A DNA stretch of 64,000 nt from Lindgomyces ingoldianus (Eukaryota; Ascomycota; Dothideomycetes; Pleosporales; Lindgomycetaceae). Where the stretch lies: the NCBI RefSeq assembly GCF_010093535.1, contig NW_022985178.1, forward strand, positions 1,109,030-1,173,029, written 5' to 3'. The position numbers and the translations under genes were made by a program. The notes beneath the pieces are model-generated. The model was given only the letters and a program-made list of their open reading frames with translations, was not told the DNA's origin and made no database searches. Of this stretch, positions 33,016 to 45,789 are shown piece after piece (position 1 is the first letter of the stretch; each line of letters begins with the position of its first letter).

Positions 33016-34169
33016 ATAAGCTGCTTTAAAGCATAGTAGGAACTTTATTTTTATAATATAAGTAATCTAGTTACATATAAGGTTTTTAGCTTAGCGCCTA
33101 TATGCCTTTTTTAAAGAAGTAAAACAACCTACATTAAGTAGCTATAAAAGGTGCAACAAGTAAAAAAGCATGTAAATAGTAATAATTTTATTATTTTTAT
33201 AGTATTACTAAAAATAAAGTAAGTTATAGCTCTTATAGCTGTTAATAACTAGTAAACAGTAGCTGCTAACAGTACACTTCTTTATATACACATTAAAGTG
33301 CTTTAACTAGTCTAGACTAAGCTAATTAGTAGTCTAGCTATGCTTAGAGATTGCAATAACTTAATTCTAAAGTAGATTTTCCTTTTTATACTAGTTTAAA
33401 AGGTAGTTGCTACCCTAAAAAATAATAAAAAGTAAAATAGCCTACTTTTTAGCATTAATGCCCTAGATAGCTGTTGTCTACTTCTAGTTAACTAGCTAGA
33501 CTGCTTTTAGCTGTCCTTGTCTCTTTAAACCTGTAACAACTGCTCTAGTAGATATCTAGCCTGTTATAAACCCTGTCTTATTAAAGTTGCACATGTTGTT
33601 ATTTTAGATGCTATACTTAGCTTTAATATTCTTTATAAAGTTAAACTAGCTTTAAATTACTATAAAATCTTTATAAAAGGCTTTTTTATAGTTATACTTA
33701 CACTTAAACTTTACTTTAAGCTCTAAGTAACACTTAACAAATGTATTAAGCTAGTTTATGCTAATATAGCCTATATTACACTTAGCGTGTAAAGAATTAG
33801 CTATATTAGCTATAGCTGCTAGCTAGGGGGGAAATCCTTACGCATCTAGCTTAAGTATGTGCTAAATAATTACTTACTTCTTATTATTATCTAGCTTCTG
33901 TAAGTTAGATATATAATTAGCTTAAAAAGGTTGTCTAGCGCGTTAGTTACTTATTATCTTTTAAGAGACTCTGTAGATAGCTGCAGCGCATTAGTTAAAA
34001 AGTGTTGCGTTTTATTTAAAAGCTTAAAGCATAAGCTGCATCTAACATTTCTTTAACATGTTTAAGTAGTGTTGTTAGAAATGCATTAGTGTAAGAAGAG
34101 TAGTGTAGTAGGGTCTTAGCAAAAGTAAGCAACTTAGGTGTGTAAGCAACTCGCCTATAAAGTACATTA

Positions 34170-34512
34170 CTAAAATTGTATAGAAGATTAGAATCTTAAT
34201 AGAATTTCTAATATATTAACAAATAACAATTAGATTCGCTCTAGGTAGGTTAAAGCCTTTATTTTGTATGGAGAAGCGCCTATACTAACTTTTTTAGGAG
34301 TAACAACGCGTTTGTTTGCGATGTATTGCGCTTATAGCGTCTCTATCCTTTCTAGCTAGCCTTAATTACCCTAATATCTTAAACTAAGCACCTAAGGGCT
34401 TAATAATTGCGTTTGTATAAACATCTGTTAGTTTTTCCTGCTTAGATAGCCTAGAACTACAATTGCTAATTATAAGAGTTGTTCTCTTTACACAGTTTAC
34501 AATGTAGAGAAT
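34170..34512. other. Older unidentified repeat into which copia M inserted (left part)
   Basis: AT-rich DNA between the end of transposon D1 and copia element M. On the minus strand it keeps a 60-codon open stretch reading into the LTR, with CSSRLSKQEKLTD but no recognised domain. With the target duplication AGAAT removed, it joins sequence at 39903 onward, so both parts belong to one older unit. Confidence 0.4.
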
Positions 34513-37500
34513 TGTTAGATATGCGCACCTACTGTTAAGACAGGAGGAACGCTTGACAAAAGCTGCTACATAGTACAAGCAATAAGCTTAAACAGTATGT
34601 TGCTGCAAATTGCAGCATTTTGCAAGCTAGTCGCGCATAGGGCAAGTGCGCGAGGGACTTAGATTAGCAAAACAAAAAGCTGAGCAACATAAGTAGAGCA
34701 GAAAAAGGATTAATAAATTAATACAATAAATTATTATCCTATATATTATATTAAAACCTATTATTTATCTTAGGAAGCCTAGAAATAGTGCTTTAATCTA
34801 ACAATTAAGAGTCTTAGTGCCTCTATTAATACAAAATAGCTACCTAGCCTCCTTAAGACGCGACAGTTGTCCTTTAAGACCACACCGACTACAGAGCCTA
34901 GATGATGCAGCTGCAATCGAGATGTGTAGCGCACAGCATCTGGCCGCAAGTGGATCCTAAGTTAACCATCCAAATAATCTCTAAACTAAGAGCTCTAGAG
35001 ATGCCGCTAATAGCTAAGTTTTTACTAGCCTCTAATGTTAAAACACCTACGCACATAAACAAGCTATTAATAAGCAGTGTTAGAGCCTTTAAAGAAGCTA
35101 TTAAATACTATAAGATTAAAGCTAACAAGTACAAAAGTAACACACATAATTATAAAAAAGAGTAATTAAGCTTTTAATAAATTATTGTCTTTATTTAGTT
35201 AACAGTTAGCCTGCATCTGCAGTGTATATGCTGTTCTCTAGATTAACTACTTAGACAGTAGATTACAAACTTTAAAGCTACAGTAAGTGTTAACAACTAA
35301 TTTAAATAAAAATGTGTGTGTAACTAATATAATACATCTTTAAAGCTGCTAAAAAACGTAAGCATATAGAACTTATAGCTAGCAGAGTGTAATTACGCTG
35401 CTATAGAAGCAGAGACATAAATTATTCTAAAAACAACGCAGTTTAATGCTATTATAAAGGACTTTTTAACTACTATAAATAAAGTTGCCTATTATTAGTC
35501 TACAACTTTTTAGAAAAGCAGACAGTTTACACTAAACATAAATTAAAAAAAAATAATAAAGAGCTTTTAAAAATATATAATGTTAAATTATCTAATACAT
35601 ATAAGAAAGCATAAAACTACTTTTATAATAAATAACTTATTATATTTTACTAAAAGTAGAAAGACTACCTAGAGCATAAATAAGAACACTTATAGTGCAG
35701 AAGTTATAATATTAAGAAAATAAAGTAGACCTTAACATTAACATTATTAAGAAGATAACAAAAAGTTATCTTTAAGCTAGAAACTTACTAAAATAAAAAG
35801 CACTAAATATTCTACATGCAAACACATCTATGCACTAAAAGACTGCTTCTATGTCTATCTAGATAAAGCACTAAACTAGTAAATGCTAAATAAAAGAGTT
35901 AAAGAGCTTATAGCGTTAAAGTGTAAGCGTAACTTAAAATTTCAAGGCCTACTTAAAGGGCAGCGTAGATATAATTTAAGAATACTAACTTTAAAAAGTT
36001 TACATACACCTATGCTAGAGATTTAAAAAGACTAACTTAAAAGCTAGAAAGTATTAAGAATTAACGCAGCTGCATTACTAGCTATAGTTAGTTTAAACTA
36101 AAACAGACACCTGCTAAAAGAACTATTTATCCTTAACTTAAGCTTAACATGCTACATTATAAATAATTCTAATTAGATCTATAACTATTATTTGCTAACG
36201 CTAAAAGACTTTATCTAGTCTAAAAACTCTTATGTATAGATTTAAAGCTATAAATTAATTACACTAAGCTTAAAAAGTAAGCATAGAACACATAGTTAAG
36301 CATATAGTTTTATACTACATAACATTACACTGTGCCTAGACCTGCTGTGCAACCTAGTCTTGTTCTGCCTACTGTAACAAAAAGAAATCTAGTAGGACAC
36401 ATAAGTAGAGCTAACTACTTTAAAGGCCCTAGATAGGATAATAATTAAAGATCTTATAAAAATTTATAGCTAATAAGTGTTAGAGTACTATCTACTATAA
36501 AAGGGCTTATATTATACACACATAATTTACACAAGAACTAAACATAGTCTATAAAAGGCATTAGTAGAGCTATAGCATAAGCATCTAGGACACTTTAGAC
36601 TAGCTACACTTAAACACCTTATATAATAAGCTAAGAGAGTGCAAATTAAAGGAATTATAATAGTCTAATGTAACTTATGTAGTAGCGCTAAGATATAATA
36701 ATAAATTAGCTAAACACTATAAAGTAGTAATAGTAGACCTAGTAAAAGACTGTTAAATAATTTCTATGCATATAAAGCATAAAGCATTATAAAAAAGCAG
36801 AGTTAAATGCTAATTACTAATAAGTATTTTAGCCTCTAGTAAGACCTTTACTTTAAAGATAATAAGCCTACTAAATTAATTATTAAAGCTTTTATAATCT
36901 TTATTTTTTTTAAAGAACTATTATAACATTCCTGTAAAAGTTATTAAAGCTAATAATAAGATTATAATAGTAAAACTAGAGGTAGAACACTAGCTAGCAT
37001 TACATAGAATAACTATTAAGCCTTTAGCACTAGATACACAAGCCTAGAACAGAGAAGCTAAACGCTTAGAAAGTGTAAATAAAAAGAAGTTATAGGCTAT
37101 GTAACTAGATGCTAACTTACTATAGAACATATAGCTATACATTACTAGAGCTAGCGTATACCTATATAATTAGACGCTAAACTATGCTAATAACTAGAAA
37201 ACACTATATAAGATCTTCTTTATATAAGTAGCTCTAAATAATAAAGTTATTATATTAATTTAAAAGCTAAACTTTACACATTTAAAAGCTTATAGCTATA
37301 AAGTATTTATAATAACTAATAACACACATTAGAATAAATTTAAGCTACAGAGGCTAGACCTAAAGGCGTAGATTTGATATCTAGTTAGGTACTAATTATT
37401 AAACATCTACTATGTATAAATACTACTACTAGCAAAAATAATTTATACACATAATATTATTTTTAATAAACACTTAATTTTTAGCAGTAAGCTTAAAGAC

Positions 37501-39897
37501 ATAATAAATAACCTTATATATAATACTGTAAAGAAAATTACTATATATATTAAAATAATTAAGCTTCTAACACCTAGTTATTAGCTAAAAATAAAGTTGT
37601 TTTATAAAAACAACACTATAAATAATATATTAAATTTTAATAAAGTAGACCTACTAGGCTACTATTAAAGAAGGAAGATTAGAGATAACTATTTATCTCT
37701 TTTAAATACTCTGCCACCTGCAGCATTACTTATGCAGTTAATAGCTAGAGCAGCACTAAAGCTAAGCTAAATAGGGTCTTTAAAAACAATACTATAAGCT
37801 GTAGCTTTTATAGCTAGCATAAGATCTAAAAGTATAAAAAAGCATAGTAGTAAAACACTAAATAAAGCAGCATTAATAAAGATGCTATTTAAAAAAAAGA
37901 CACCTTATAAAAGCTAGCTGCTACCTCTACTATTAACTTAAAAGTAACTAGAGAAGCACTTTCTACATAATATGTTTAAGGCAGCAGAAAGAACGCACCT
38001 AGACAGTTATTAGATAATAAAATTCTAGACAGAGGTCTAGATAAAGCTAATTAAGGCAGCTAGACAGCAGATTTTAGATTGTTTGTAGGTGTACACCTAC
38101 AAGCTTAACAAGCACTATAGATTATAAAGATGTAAGGCACAACTAGTAGTCTATAGTAATTAATAAAGAAACAGTACTACACAAGATACCTACGCTGCTA
38201 CCCTAGTAAGACGCTTATTTTAAATGCTAATAGTAATATCTACACACTGTAACTTAAAGCTTAAACAATATAACATAACTAACGCATTTGTACATGCAGC
38301 AATTAACTGCAACATCTATATGCAGATGCTAAGAGGCTATTAGAAACTAGGTACAACACTAAAGCTTTAAAAGGCACTATATAGCCTATAAATTTCTTCT
38401 TTACTTTAGTAACACTATTTTATAATAACTCTTAAAGGCCTTAGGTTCTTAGCTATTCTACATAAACCCTACTGCATAACTAAAGCTAGAATATTTATCT
38501 TCTTTTACATAGACAACCTTATTATTGCGTACAAAAAAGGCTCTAAAGCAGATGTATAGCATGTAGTAGACTAGTTACAAGAGAAGTATACTCTAATAAG
38601 AGGTAAGCACCTATAATAGTTTCTAAAAGTTAAGATTATTAAAGATTAATAGTAATAAATAATTTAGCTATTATAGGCCTTATATACTAATAAGATAGCT
38701 AGGCTAGCTAATAGAAAAAACCTGCAGCATGCTACACTTATAAGTAGGATTAAACTTATGCTGTAATCTAGTTTTACAACTTTATTAGAAGTAAATTAAT
38801 ATTAGCAGAAGATTAGATCTCTGCTCTTTGCAGCAGTTACTATAAGACTAGACATTGCCTTTGCTATATTACGCCTTGCATAGTTTCTCACAAATCCTGC
38901 ATCTAACTATTAGGATGCAGCTAATTAAGTTATCCTGTACCTACATGCAACACAGACGTACGCACTCTAATTAGAAGAAGAAGACTACTTTATAGTAGTA
39001 AGTAATATGTTATTTGTAAATAATACACTAGATAAAAAGAGCTTTTAGGGCTATGTTATTTAACTATTTAGCAGATAGATTACATACTAAGTAAATAAAT
39101 TAGATATAGTTATAACATTAATAATAGAAGCAGAATTACTTGCACTATTCTAAGTTACTAAGGAAGCTATGTTTATAAGAATGCTTCTTAACAAACTGCA
39201 GGTTAAGCTGCCTAATTTAACTATTATAATCTAGTGCAACAACAAGCAGATAATCTAACTAGTAAATAAAGAGATATCTTAACTTTAAACTAAGCTCTAA
39301 CATGTTAACATCTATAACTACTAGCTCTGACAGAAAGTCTCTTAACAAACAATTAAGGTTGTCTATGTCCCCTCTAGCAAGATGCTTGTAGACAGACTTA
39401 CTAAAGCGCTTCTAGCTAGCAAATAGCTAAGCTTTCTTCAGCAAATTTGGCTAGTTAACGTTAGGGAGAGGATAGTCAGTTAGAAAGCAGATATGGAAGA
39501 GATTAAAGCAAGAATAGAAGCCCTAGAAGCATATTAAGGTTGCGCAATTAGGAACCAGCTTAAAGCATGTGCAAGCTGAGGGGGTGTGTCAGATATGCGC
39601 ACCTACTGTCAAGACAGGAGGAACGCTTGACAAAAGCTGCTACATAGTACAAGCAATAAGCTCGAACAGTATGTTGCTGCAAATTGCTGCATTTTGCAGC
39701 AAATTGCAGCATTTTGCAAGCTGGTCGCGCATAGGGCAAGTGCGCAAGGGACTCGGATCGGCAAAACAAAAAGCCGAGCAACACGAGTAGAGCAGAAAAA
39801 GGATCGATAAATCAATACAATGAATCATCATCCCATACATCATATCTAAACCCATCATTCATCTTAGGAAGCCTAGAAACAGTGCTTCAATCTAACA
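34513..39897 (+). mobile_element. Ty1/copia retrotransposon M, full length
   Basis: LTRs 34513-34803 (291 bp) and 39587-39897 (311 bp), TGT..GATATGCGC start and TCTAACA end, with the perfect target duplication AGAAT (34508-34512 and 39898-39902). Polypurine tract CTGAGGGGGTG at 39576-39586. The 3' LTR is almost unmutated and has an extra 20-bp duplication (GCAAATTGC.GCATTTTGCA), while the 5' LTR shows many RIP-type changes. Length 5385 bp. Confidence 0.92.
34902..39535 (+). pseudogene. Copia gag-pol relic of element M
   Basis: An 87-codon open stretch (34902-35165) starts with ATG just inside the 5' LTR and is the N-terminus of gag. Further on, the integrase zinc finger appears as WHKHLGH...CNLC (about 36565-36680). 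The RT shows YDVTNAFVHAAIN near 38265-38305 and the active site FYIDNLII (YIDN at 38506-38517, second Asp changed to Asn). RNase H ends with KMLVDRLTKALLA near 39380-39420. The order integrase before RT is diagnostic of copia. Stops and frameshifts between these blocks show it is dead, although the last 200 bp and the 3' LTR look much less mutated. Confidence 0.82.
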
Positions 39898-39902
39898 AGA
39901 AT

Positions 39903-41545
39903 AATCTTAAGGCTTATAGCAGCGTTTGTAAGCTACCTACTATAAAGCTTAGAAAACCTTTTAAAATTAGTAATAAAGATAGTAAAGCTCTATTTAAGAA
40001 GTTAATCTGCAGCAGATAGAGATACTAGAACAAACAAGCCTATTAGCTATAAATAGAAAGAGGCGTGAAGGTTAATAAATCTATAATCTCCTATTACCTT
40101 GCCTAGCATAGATAGAGTAGGCGTACCTTACAGCCTTTTTTATAGGCTTATAATAAGAAGCTTTAAGAGCTCTACTGTTGCTCTCTTTATTAGTTTATGT
40201 AAGATAATTTAGTGTTTTTTAATAAGTCTATCTTTAATAAGAAAACTAGCTAACAGCATAAGGCTTATAGGCCTGTAGGCTATAAAAGTTAATATACTTA
40301 GAATATAAGGCGCCGGAAGACGTGGGCTATCCTTCTAGCCTATATAGTAAACAGATACCTGCCTTGTATAGAGATAAAGAAAGGATATTTTAATTATAAA
40401 GAGTTTGTTAATTAGATTAAGCAGCACCTCTTTTTTTACTTTAAGCAACCTACAGGACCTAGCCTATAGTTATAGTCCTTAATAATGTCTTAATCTATTA
40501 GAATAAAGCTAGTACAACTATTTTTAAAGCTGCTAGCTACATTGTCTGTTTCCTCTTACTATACTTACTTAACTATAATTTTATTAAGTTAACCTTTAGG
40601 GTATTAAAGGTATAGATTAAGAGAAACTATCTATACTATTAGTTGCAGTATATAAGCTTTAGCCTATTTCTTAAGGACGTAATTAGGAGTAGTAATTGCA
40701 ATTATTTTGCTAGAAAACACTTTATATACGCTGCTAGAGGGTTATATATAGAGCTAGAGGAGCTTAATTAGGTAAGAGCTAAAATTAGCGCTTAATAGGG
40801 TCGCAATAAGGATTCCTAGGATAATAAAGACCATAAGGATATTAGGTTGTAGAATAATAGAGACATTAAACTCTAATAAACCCTATTTAGCTACTAAAAA
40901 CACTGCGTCTGTTAGAATTCTAAGTCTATTAAATTCCCTTCTCAGCACTTAATCTCTACTCTATTACTTGATAAATATTTAATAGTTCTTAAGCAGTTTA
41001 ATATTTAGGTTTAAATTAATAAAGCTTATTATAAAAATAACATACTATTCTATTCTTTTACTTAAATAGAGCCCTTACTGCTACTATATATAATTTGCTC
41101 TAAAGAATTAACATCTTTTTAAGATTCTTTAACGTCTACTTTTACTCTATTGCTACATCCCTTGCCTATATATAGTCCTTATAATTTTTAACTAGTTGTT
41201 GTTTAATAAGCTAGTTAAAAAACTCCTTTACTAACACTTATAAGTTATCCTTCCTGCTGCTAGCAATAAGGCTTAAGCTTAAAATAGGTATAAGTTGTTT
41301 AGAAGTCTCTAGGCAGAGAGCAGCTGTTAAAGAAGTAAAAAGTAAATAAAGTATGTTTAAGAACAGAAACAGTAGATTTCTTAGACCTAACATATTATAG
41401 TTAGTTAATTAAAACTGCTGCTAAAGCTGCTACTGTTAAAAAGCTTGCTTTGTTATCTTCTAAGCCTTTTACTGTTTGTTAGCTGCTTTCTCTATAGCCT
41501 CTAGTCTCTCTTAGATCCTATGTTTTTTTTAGCTGCTTTTATTAT
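39903..41545. other. Older unidentified degraded element (right part)
   Basis: Continuation of the unit at 34170-34512, AT-rich with some coding-like composition on the plus strand near 40290-40500, but no motif that names it. Neither LTR ends nor terminal repeats were found. It is interrupted by solo LTR K at 41551 and continues at 41760. Confidence 0.35.
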
Positions 41546-41550
41546 CTTCC

Positions 41551-41754
41551 TGTGACGGCGCGTACCGCGTCACATGCTCTGCGGCATCAGCTCCCTCGCT
41601 TGCGCAACGAGTAGCACGCTAGTGCTACAAGTAGCGCCTTGGCAGGGGGCACACATGTATATTTAAACTCGCAGAGCAGCTCCTCTGCTGCTTAGTTTAA
41701 TCTAGTTGAGTTACACCACCTCTTGCTTGTAGCTTGAGCATGCCGACCGTGACA
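41551..41754. repeat. Solo LTR K, 204 bp, GC-rich and unmutated
   Basis: Starts TGTGACGGCGCG and ends GACCGTGACA, with the perfect target duplication CTTCC (41546-41550 and 41755-41759). CpG-rich, with a TATATTTAAA promoter-like motif near 41658. The surrounding DNA is heavily AT-biased, so the contrast is sharp. A segment at 63245 starts with the same eight bases but then differs. Confidence 0.88.
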
Positions 41755-41759
41755 CTTCC

Positions 41760-42048
41760 TAAGCTTTTCTTTATTACTTAAGGATAATAAGAAGCTACAA
41801 CACTTTTTTTTTGCCTATTATGTAGGTTTACTCTTAGCTAGTTCCCTGTTAAAGTTTGCTAGTATTATATAAGCTCTATTAGTAGCTAATTTACATATGC
41901 TTAGCCTTTAAAGATTACCTAAGCTTACAACTCTAAATTAGCGTCTTTTACAGTAAAGTGCTTGTAGGTAGCCTAGTAAACGTAGCAGAGGTGCTTAAAG
42001 TTGTTACAGGGTAATACTTAACACTTTTACATATAAGAGATCTAACTC
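41760..42048. other. Continuation of unidentified degraded element
   Basis: AT-rich, between solo LTR K and transposon D2. On the minus strand a Cys/His-containing stretch reading NNFKHLCYVY (near 41985) hints at a zinc-knuckle-like segment, but the spacing does not fit the canonical form. No firm assignment. Confidence 0.3.
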
Positions 42049-42933
42049 TAACGTACTTCACAGGCGAGTTGCTCACACACCCAAGTTGCTGACTTTTGCC
42101 AAGACCCCACCCTAACAAACTCTATTATAGCCTATAACAACCCCGCTCTAGCACTATATAGTACAGTACAGCCTAGAATATTATTTAGATACTACTTCTG
42201 CTTCTTGCTTACACATTTGTGTGTTATGCTTAGTCTAATTACACTGTCTATAGCGCCTTTAGGATAGCTTACCTACTTTAGCTTACACCTACTTTTTTGC
42301 TTTTTTTTTATTACTATGTGCTTTAAACTTTTTTAAAGCTATTAAGTGTAAGCTTTTTTAAATTATTAAAGTTTTTTTTACTTTAATTTACTTTTTTTTA
42401 TATAATTTATGTTATGTAGTAGCCTTATTAGCTGCTTAAAGCTTAGTAATTTCTTATTATACTAATACTAGCTTATGTATAATTATTACTGCCTTTTTTA
42501 AAACTTTTTTAAATACTCTAACTATAAAAGTTAGTAAACTATTTATATACTTTTAAATTTTTATTTTTATAAGTATTAATTATAACTTAAGTTTTAAAGT
42601 ATTACTTAAAGTTTATAACTACTAAGGCTTATTATATATAAGTAGTAGTAGTAGTAATAAAGTGCGTAACTTTATATTAAGGCCTATTATAACTTATTAT
42701 AGGTTAAAAAAATTAATCTAACGCTTTAAAACTTTTTTTAAATATTACTAAAAGTAATTATAGTATTATAAGCTGCTTTAAAGCATAGTAAGAACTTTAT
42801 TTTTATAATATAAGTAATCTAGTTACGCATAAGGTTTTTAGCTTAGCACTTATACACTTTTTTTAAAAAAGTAAAATAACTTACATTAAGTAGCTATAAA
42901 AAGTATAATAAGTAAAAAAGTATATAAATAGTA

Positions 42934-44798
42934 ACGTACCTAACAGGTTGGCTGGCCACACGGGTTAGCCGGCCACTTTTGCTAAGCCCCTACTAAAACC
43001 ACCCTATTCTAGCGCAAAACAGCCTACTTTAGCCCTGTATAAAGTAATACAACACAAGATATTATTTAGAGTCTACTTCTGCTACTTTCTTACATATATG
43101 TAAGTTATGCCTAGTCTAATTACACTACCTATATTGCCTTTAACTTAGCTTACTTTTTTTAGCGCGCACTTATGTCTTTAGCTTTTTCCTATTACTACGC
43201 GCTCTAAACTCCTTTAGAGTAGTTAAACAAGCCCTATTTTTAACTATTAAGGTCTCTTTTGCTTAAATCTACTTCCTTTTATGCAATCTATGTTATATAG
43301 TAGCCTTATTTGCTGCTTAAAGCTCTGTAATCTCCTTTTACACTAACACTAGCTTATGCGCAATAATTACTGTCCCCTTTAAAACCTTCTTAAAAGCCTT
43401 TACTATAAACATTAGTAAGCTATTTACATGCCTTTAAATTCTTACCTTTATAAGCATTAATTATAACTTAAATTTAAAAGTATTACTTAAGGTTTATAAC
43501 TGCTACAGCTTGTTATTAATAGACAGTAGTAGTAATAGAGTACGCAACTAGATGTTAAGGGCTATTTTAACCTATTTTAGGTTAAATAGGACTAAACTAG
43601 CACCTTTAAACCCTCCTTAGATATTACTAGAAGTAATTACTGCATTAGAAGCGTGTATAAACTATAGTAGAAACTTAAGTTTTATAATATAAGTAATTTA
43701 GTTACACATAACATCTTTAGCTTAGCGCTTATACACCTTTTTTAAAGAGGCAAAACAACCTACATTAAAAGAATATAAAAGGTGTAATAAATGTAGAGGT
43801 ATATAGATAGTAATAATCTTGTTCTTTTTATAGTACTACTAGAAATTAAGCAAGTTATAGCTTTTATAGCTATTAATAATAAGAAGCTAGTAAGCGCCTA
43901 TAACCCTTTTTTTTATATACTTATTAAAGTGCTTTAACTACTGCAGCCTAAGCTTATTTATTATCTAGCTGTTTTTAAAAACTATAATAACCTAGTTTTA
44001 AAGCAGATTCTTTTTTTTATACTAGGCAAAAAAGTAATAGCAGCTTTTAAAGATAATAAAAAGTAAAATAGCTTACCTTTTTATGTTAATGCTCTAGATA
44101 ACTATTATCTACTTCTTATTACTTTACTATATTGCCTTTAGCTGTTCTTATCTCTCTAAAGCTATAATAACTACTTTAGTTAATATCTAGCCTATTATAA
44201 AGCTTAACTTATTAAAGTTATATGTGTCTTTATTCTAGATACTGTACTTAGCTTTTATGTTAGCTACTAGGTAAAACTAGCCTTAGATAACCTCTAAATC
44301 TTTATAAAGCGCTCTTTTATAATTATACTTATAATTAAACTTTATTATAAACTTAGGGCAGTGCTTAACCTACATACTAGGCTAGTTTAAGCTAACCTAG
44401 CCTAGATTACGCTCTGCGCGTAAGGGATTAGCTATATTAGCTATAGCTGCAAGCTTAGGAGGAAATCTGCGTGTAATAAGCTTAAGTATATACTTAACAA
44501 CTACTTTTTTTTTAAGCTTAGTTAGATTTCTTAATTTAGGCTAGCATTCTGCTTCCAAAGGCTGTCTAGCGCGTTAATTGCTTAGTGTTATATAAGAGAC
44601 ATTATAGATAGCTATAGCGTGTTATAAAAAGAGTTTTAAGTCTTATTTAAAAGCCTAAAGAGTAAGCTGTATTTAACATTCTTTAGAAAATTTAATCTAG
44701 TGTTGTTGTTAAAGCATTATGTAGATAGGTAGAGTGTGGTAAGGGCTTAGCAAAAGTAGCTAGCTAACCTGTGTGGCTGGCTAACCTGTTAGGTACGT
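42934..44798 (-). mobile_element. Fot1/pogo-like transposon F2, complete
   Basis: 1865 bp with terminal repeats beginning ACGTACCTAACAGGTTGGCT, TA flanks (42932-42933 and 44799-44800). Copy D1 shows the uninterrupted target (AAATAGTAATAATTTT near 33175). The ends carry the paired motif GGTTGGCTGGCC / GGGTTAGCCGGCC. Complete by length for a Fot1-type element. Confidence 0.9.
42990..44700 (-). pseudogene. Fot1/pogo-type transposase of F2
   Basis: From the right end inward the minus strand reads, through stops, an N-terminal DNA-binding region and then a DDE_1 domain: DTYNFNKLSF, LIINSYKSYN and NVGCFAPLKK mark the catalytic blocks with Asp-to-Asn changes. A C-terminal tail follows. The same family is represented by the fragment at 13904-14458 and is related to Q and D. 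Multiple TAG stops prevent translation. Confidence 0.78.
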
Positions 44799-45789
44799 TA
44801 ATAATTTTATTATTTTTATAGTATTACTAAAAATAAAGTAAGTTATAGCTTTTATAGCTATTAATAACTAGCAGATAGTAGCTACTAATAGTACACTTTT
44901 TTATATATATGTTAAAGTGCTTTAACTAGTCTAGACTAAGCTAATTAGTAGTCTAGCTATGCTTAAAAATTATAATAACTTAATTTTAAAGTAGATTTTC
45001 TTTATTATACTAGTTTAAAAAGTAGTTACTACTCTAAAAAATAATAAAAAATAAAATAGCCTACTTTTTAGCATTAATGCCTTAGATAGCTGTTATCTAC
45101 TTTTAGTTACCTAGCTAGACTGCTTTTAGCTGTTCTTATCTCTCTAAACTTATAATAACTACTCTAGTAGATATCTAGCCTATTATAAACTCTGTTTTGT
45201 TAAAGTTATACATGTTATTATTTTAAATGCTATACTTAGCTTTAATATTTTTTATAAAGTTAAACTAGCTTTAAATTAGTATAAGATTTTTATAAAAAGC
45301 TTTTTTATAGTTATACTTATACTTAAACTTTACTTTAAGCTTTAAGTAACACTTAATAAATATATTAAGCTAGTTTATACTAACATAGCTTATATTATAC
45401 TTAGTGTATAAAACATTAGCTATATTAGCTACAGCTACTAGCTAAGAGGTAAATCTTTACACATCTAGCTTAAGTATATGCTAAATAATTACTTACTTTT
45501 TATTATTATTTAGCTTTTATAAGTTAGCTATATAATTAGCTTAGAAAAGTTATTTAGTGTGTTAGTTACTTATTATTTTTTAAAAAAACTCTATAAATAG
45601 CTGCAGCATGTTTCTTAAAAAGTGTTATACTTTATTTAAAAGCCTAGAGTGTAAGCTATATCTAACATTCCTTTAACATATCTAAGTAGTGCTGTTAGGA
45701 ATGCATTAGTGTAAGAAAAGTAGTGTAGTAGGGTCTTAGTAAAAGTAAGCAACTTAGGTGTGTAAGCAACTTGCCTGTAAAGTGCGTTA

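Larger units (their letters stand above)
26632..34167 (-). mobile_element. Fot1/pogo-like transposon D1, split by chromovirus C1
   Basis: Terminal repeats start ACGTACTTCATAGGCGAG (26632) and, inverted, end at 34167, with TA flanks (26630-26631 and 34168-34169). Without the nested LTR element (27351-33015 plus one ATAAG) it is 1866 bp, matching copy D2. The transposase relic runs on the minus strand from the right end: N-terminal pogo-type DNA-binding domain near 33600-34000, DDE domain then split by the insertion. Stops and Asp-to-Asn changes are pervasive. Confidence 0.85.
42051..45787 (-). mobile_element. Fot1/pogo-like transposon D2, split by family F element
   Basis: Second copy of family D: terminal repeats at 42051 and 45787, TA flanks (42049-42050 and 45788-45789). 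It is 1870 bp once the nested element (42934-44798 plus one TA) is removed. It lacks the chromovirus found in D1 and so supplies that empty site; D1 in turn supplies the empty site for the element nested here. More strongly mutated than D1. The transposase relic is on the minus strand. Confidence 0.88.

Noticed and set aside
39560..39858. Several 68-74-codon frames on both strands
   Set aside because: They lie in the unmutated 3' LTR of copia M; LTR sequence is not expected to code and the frames overlap each other.
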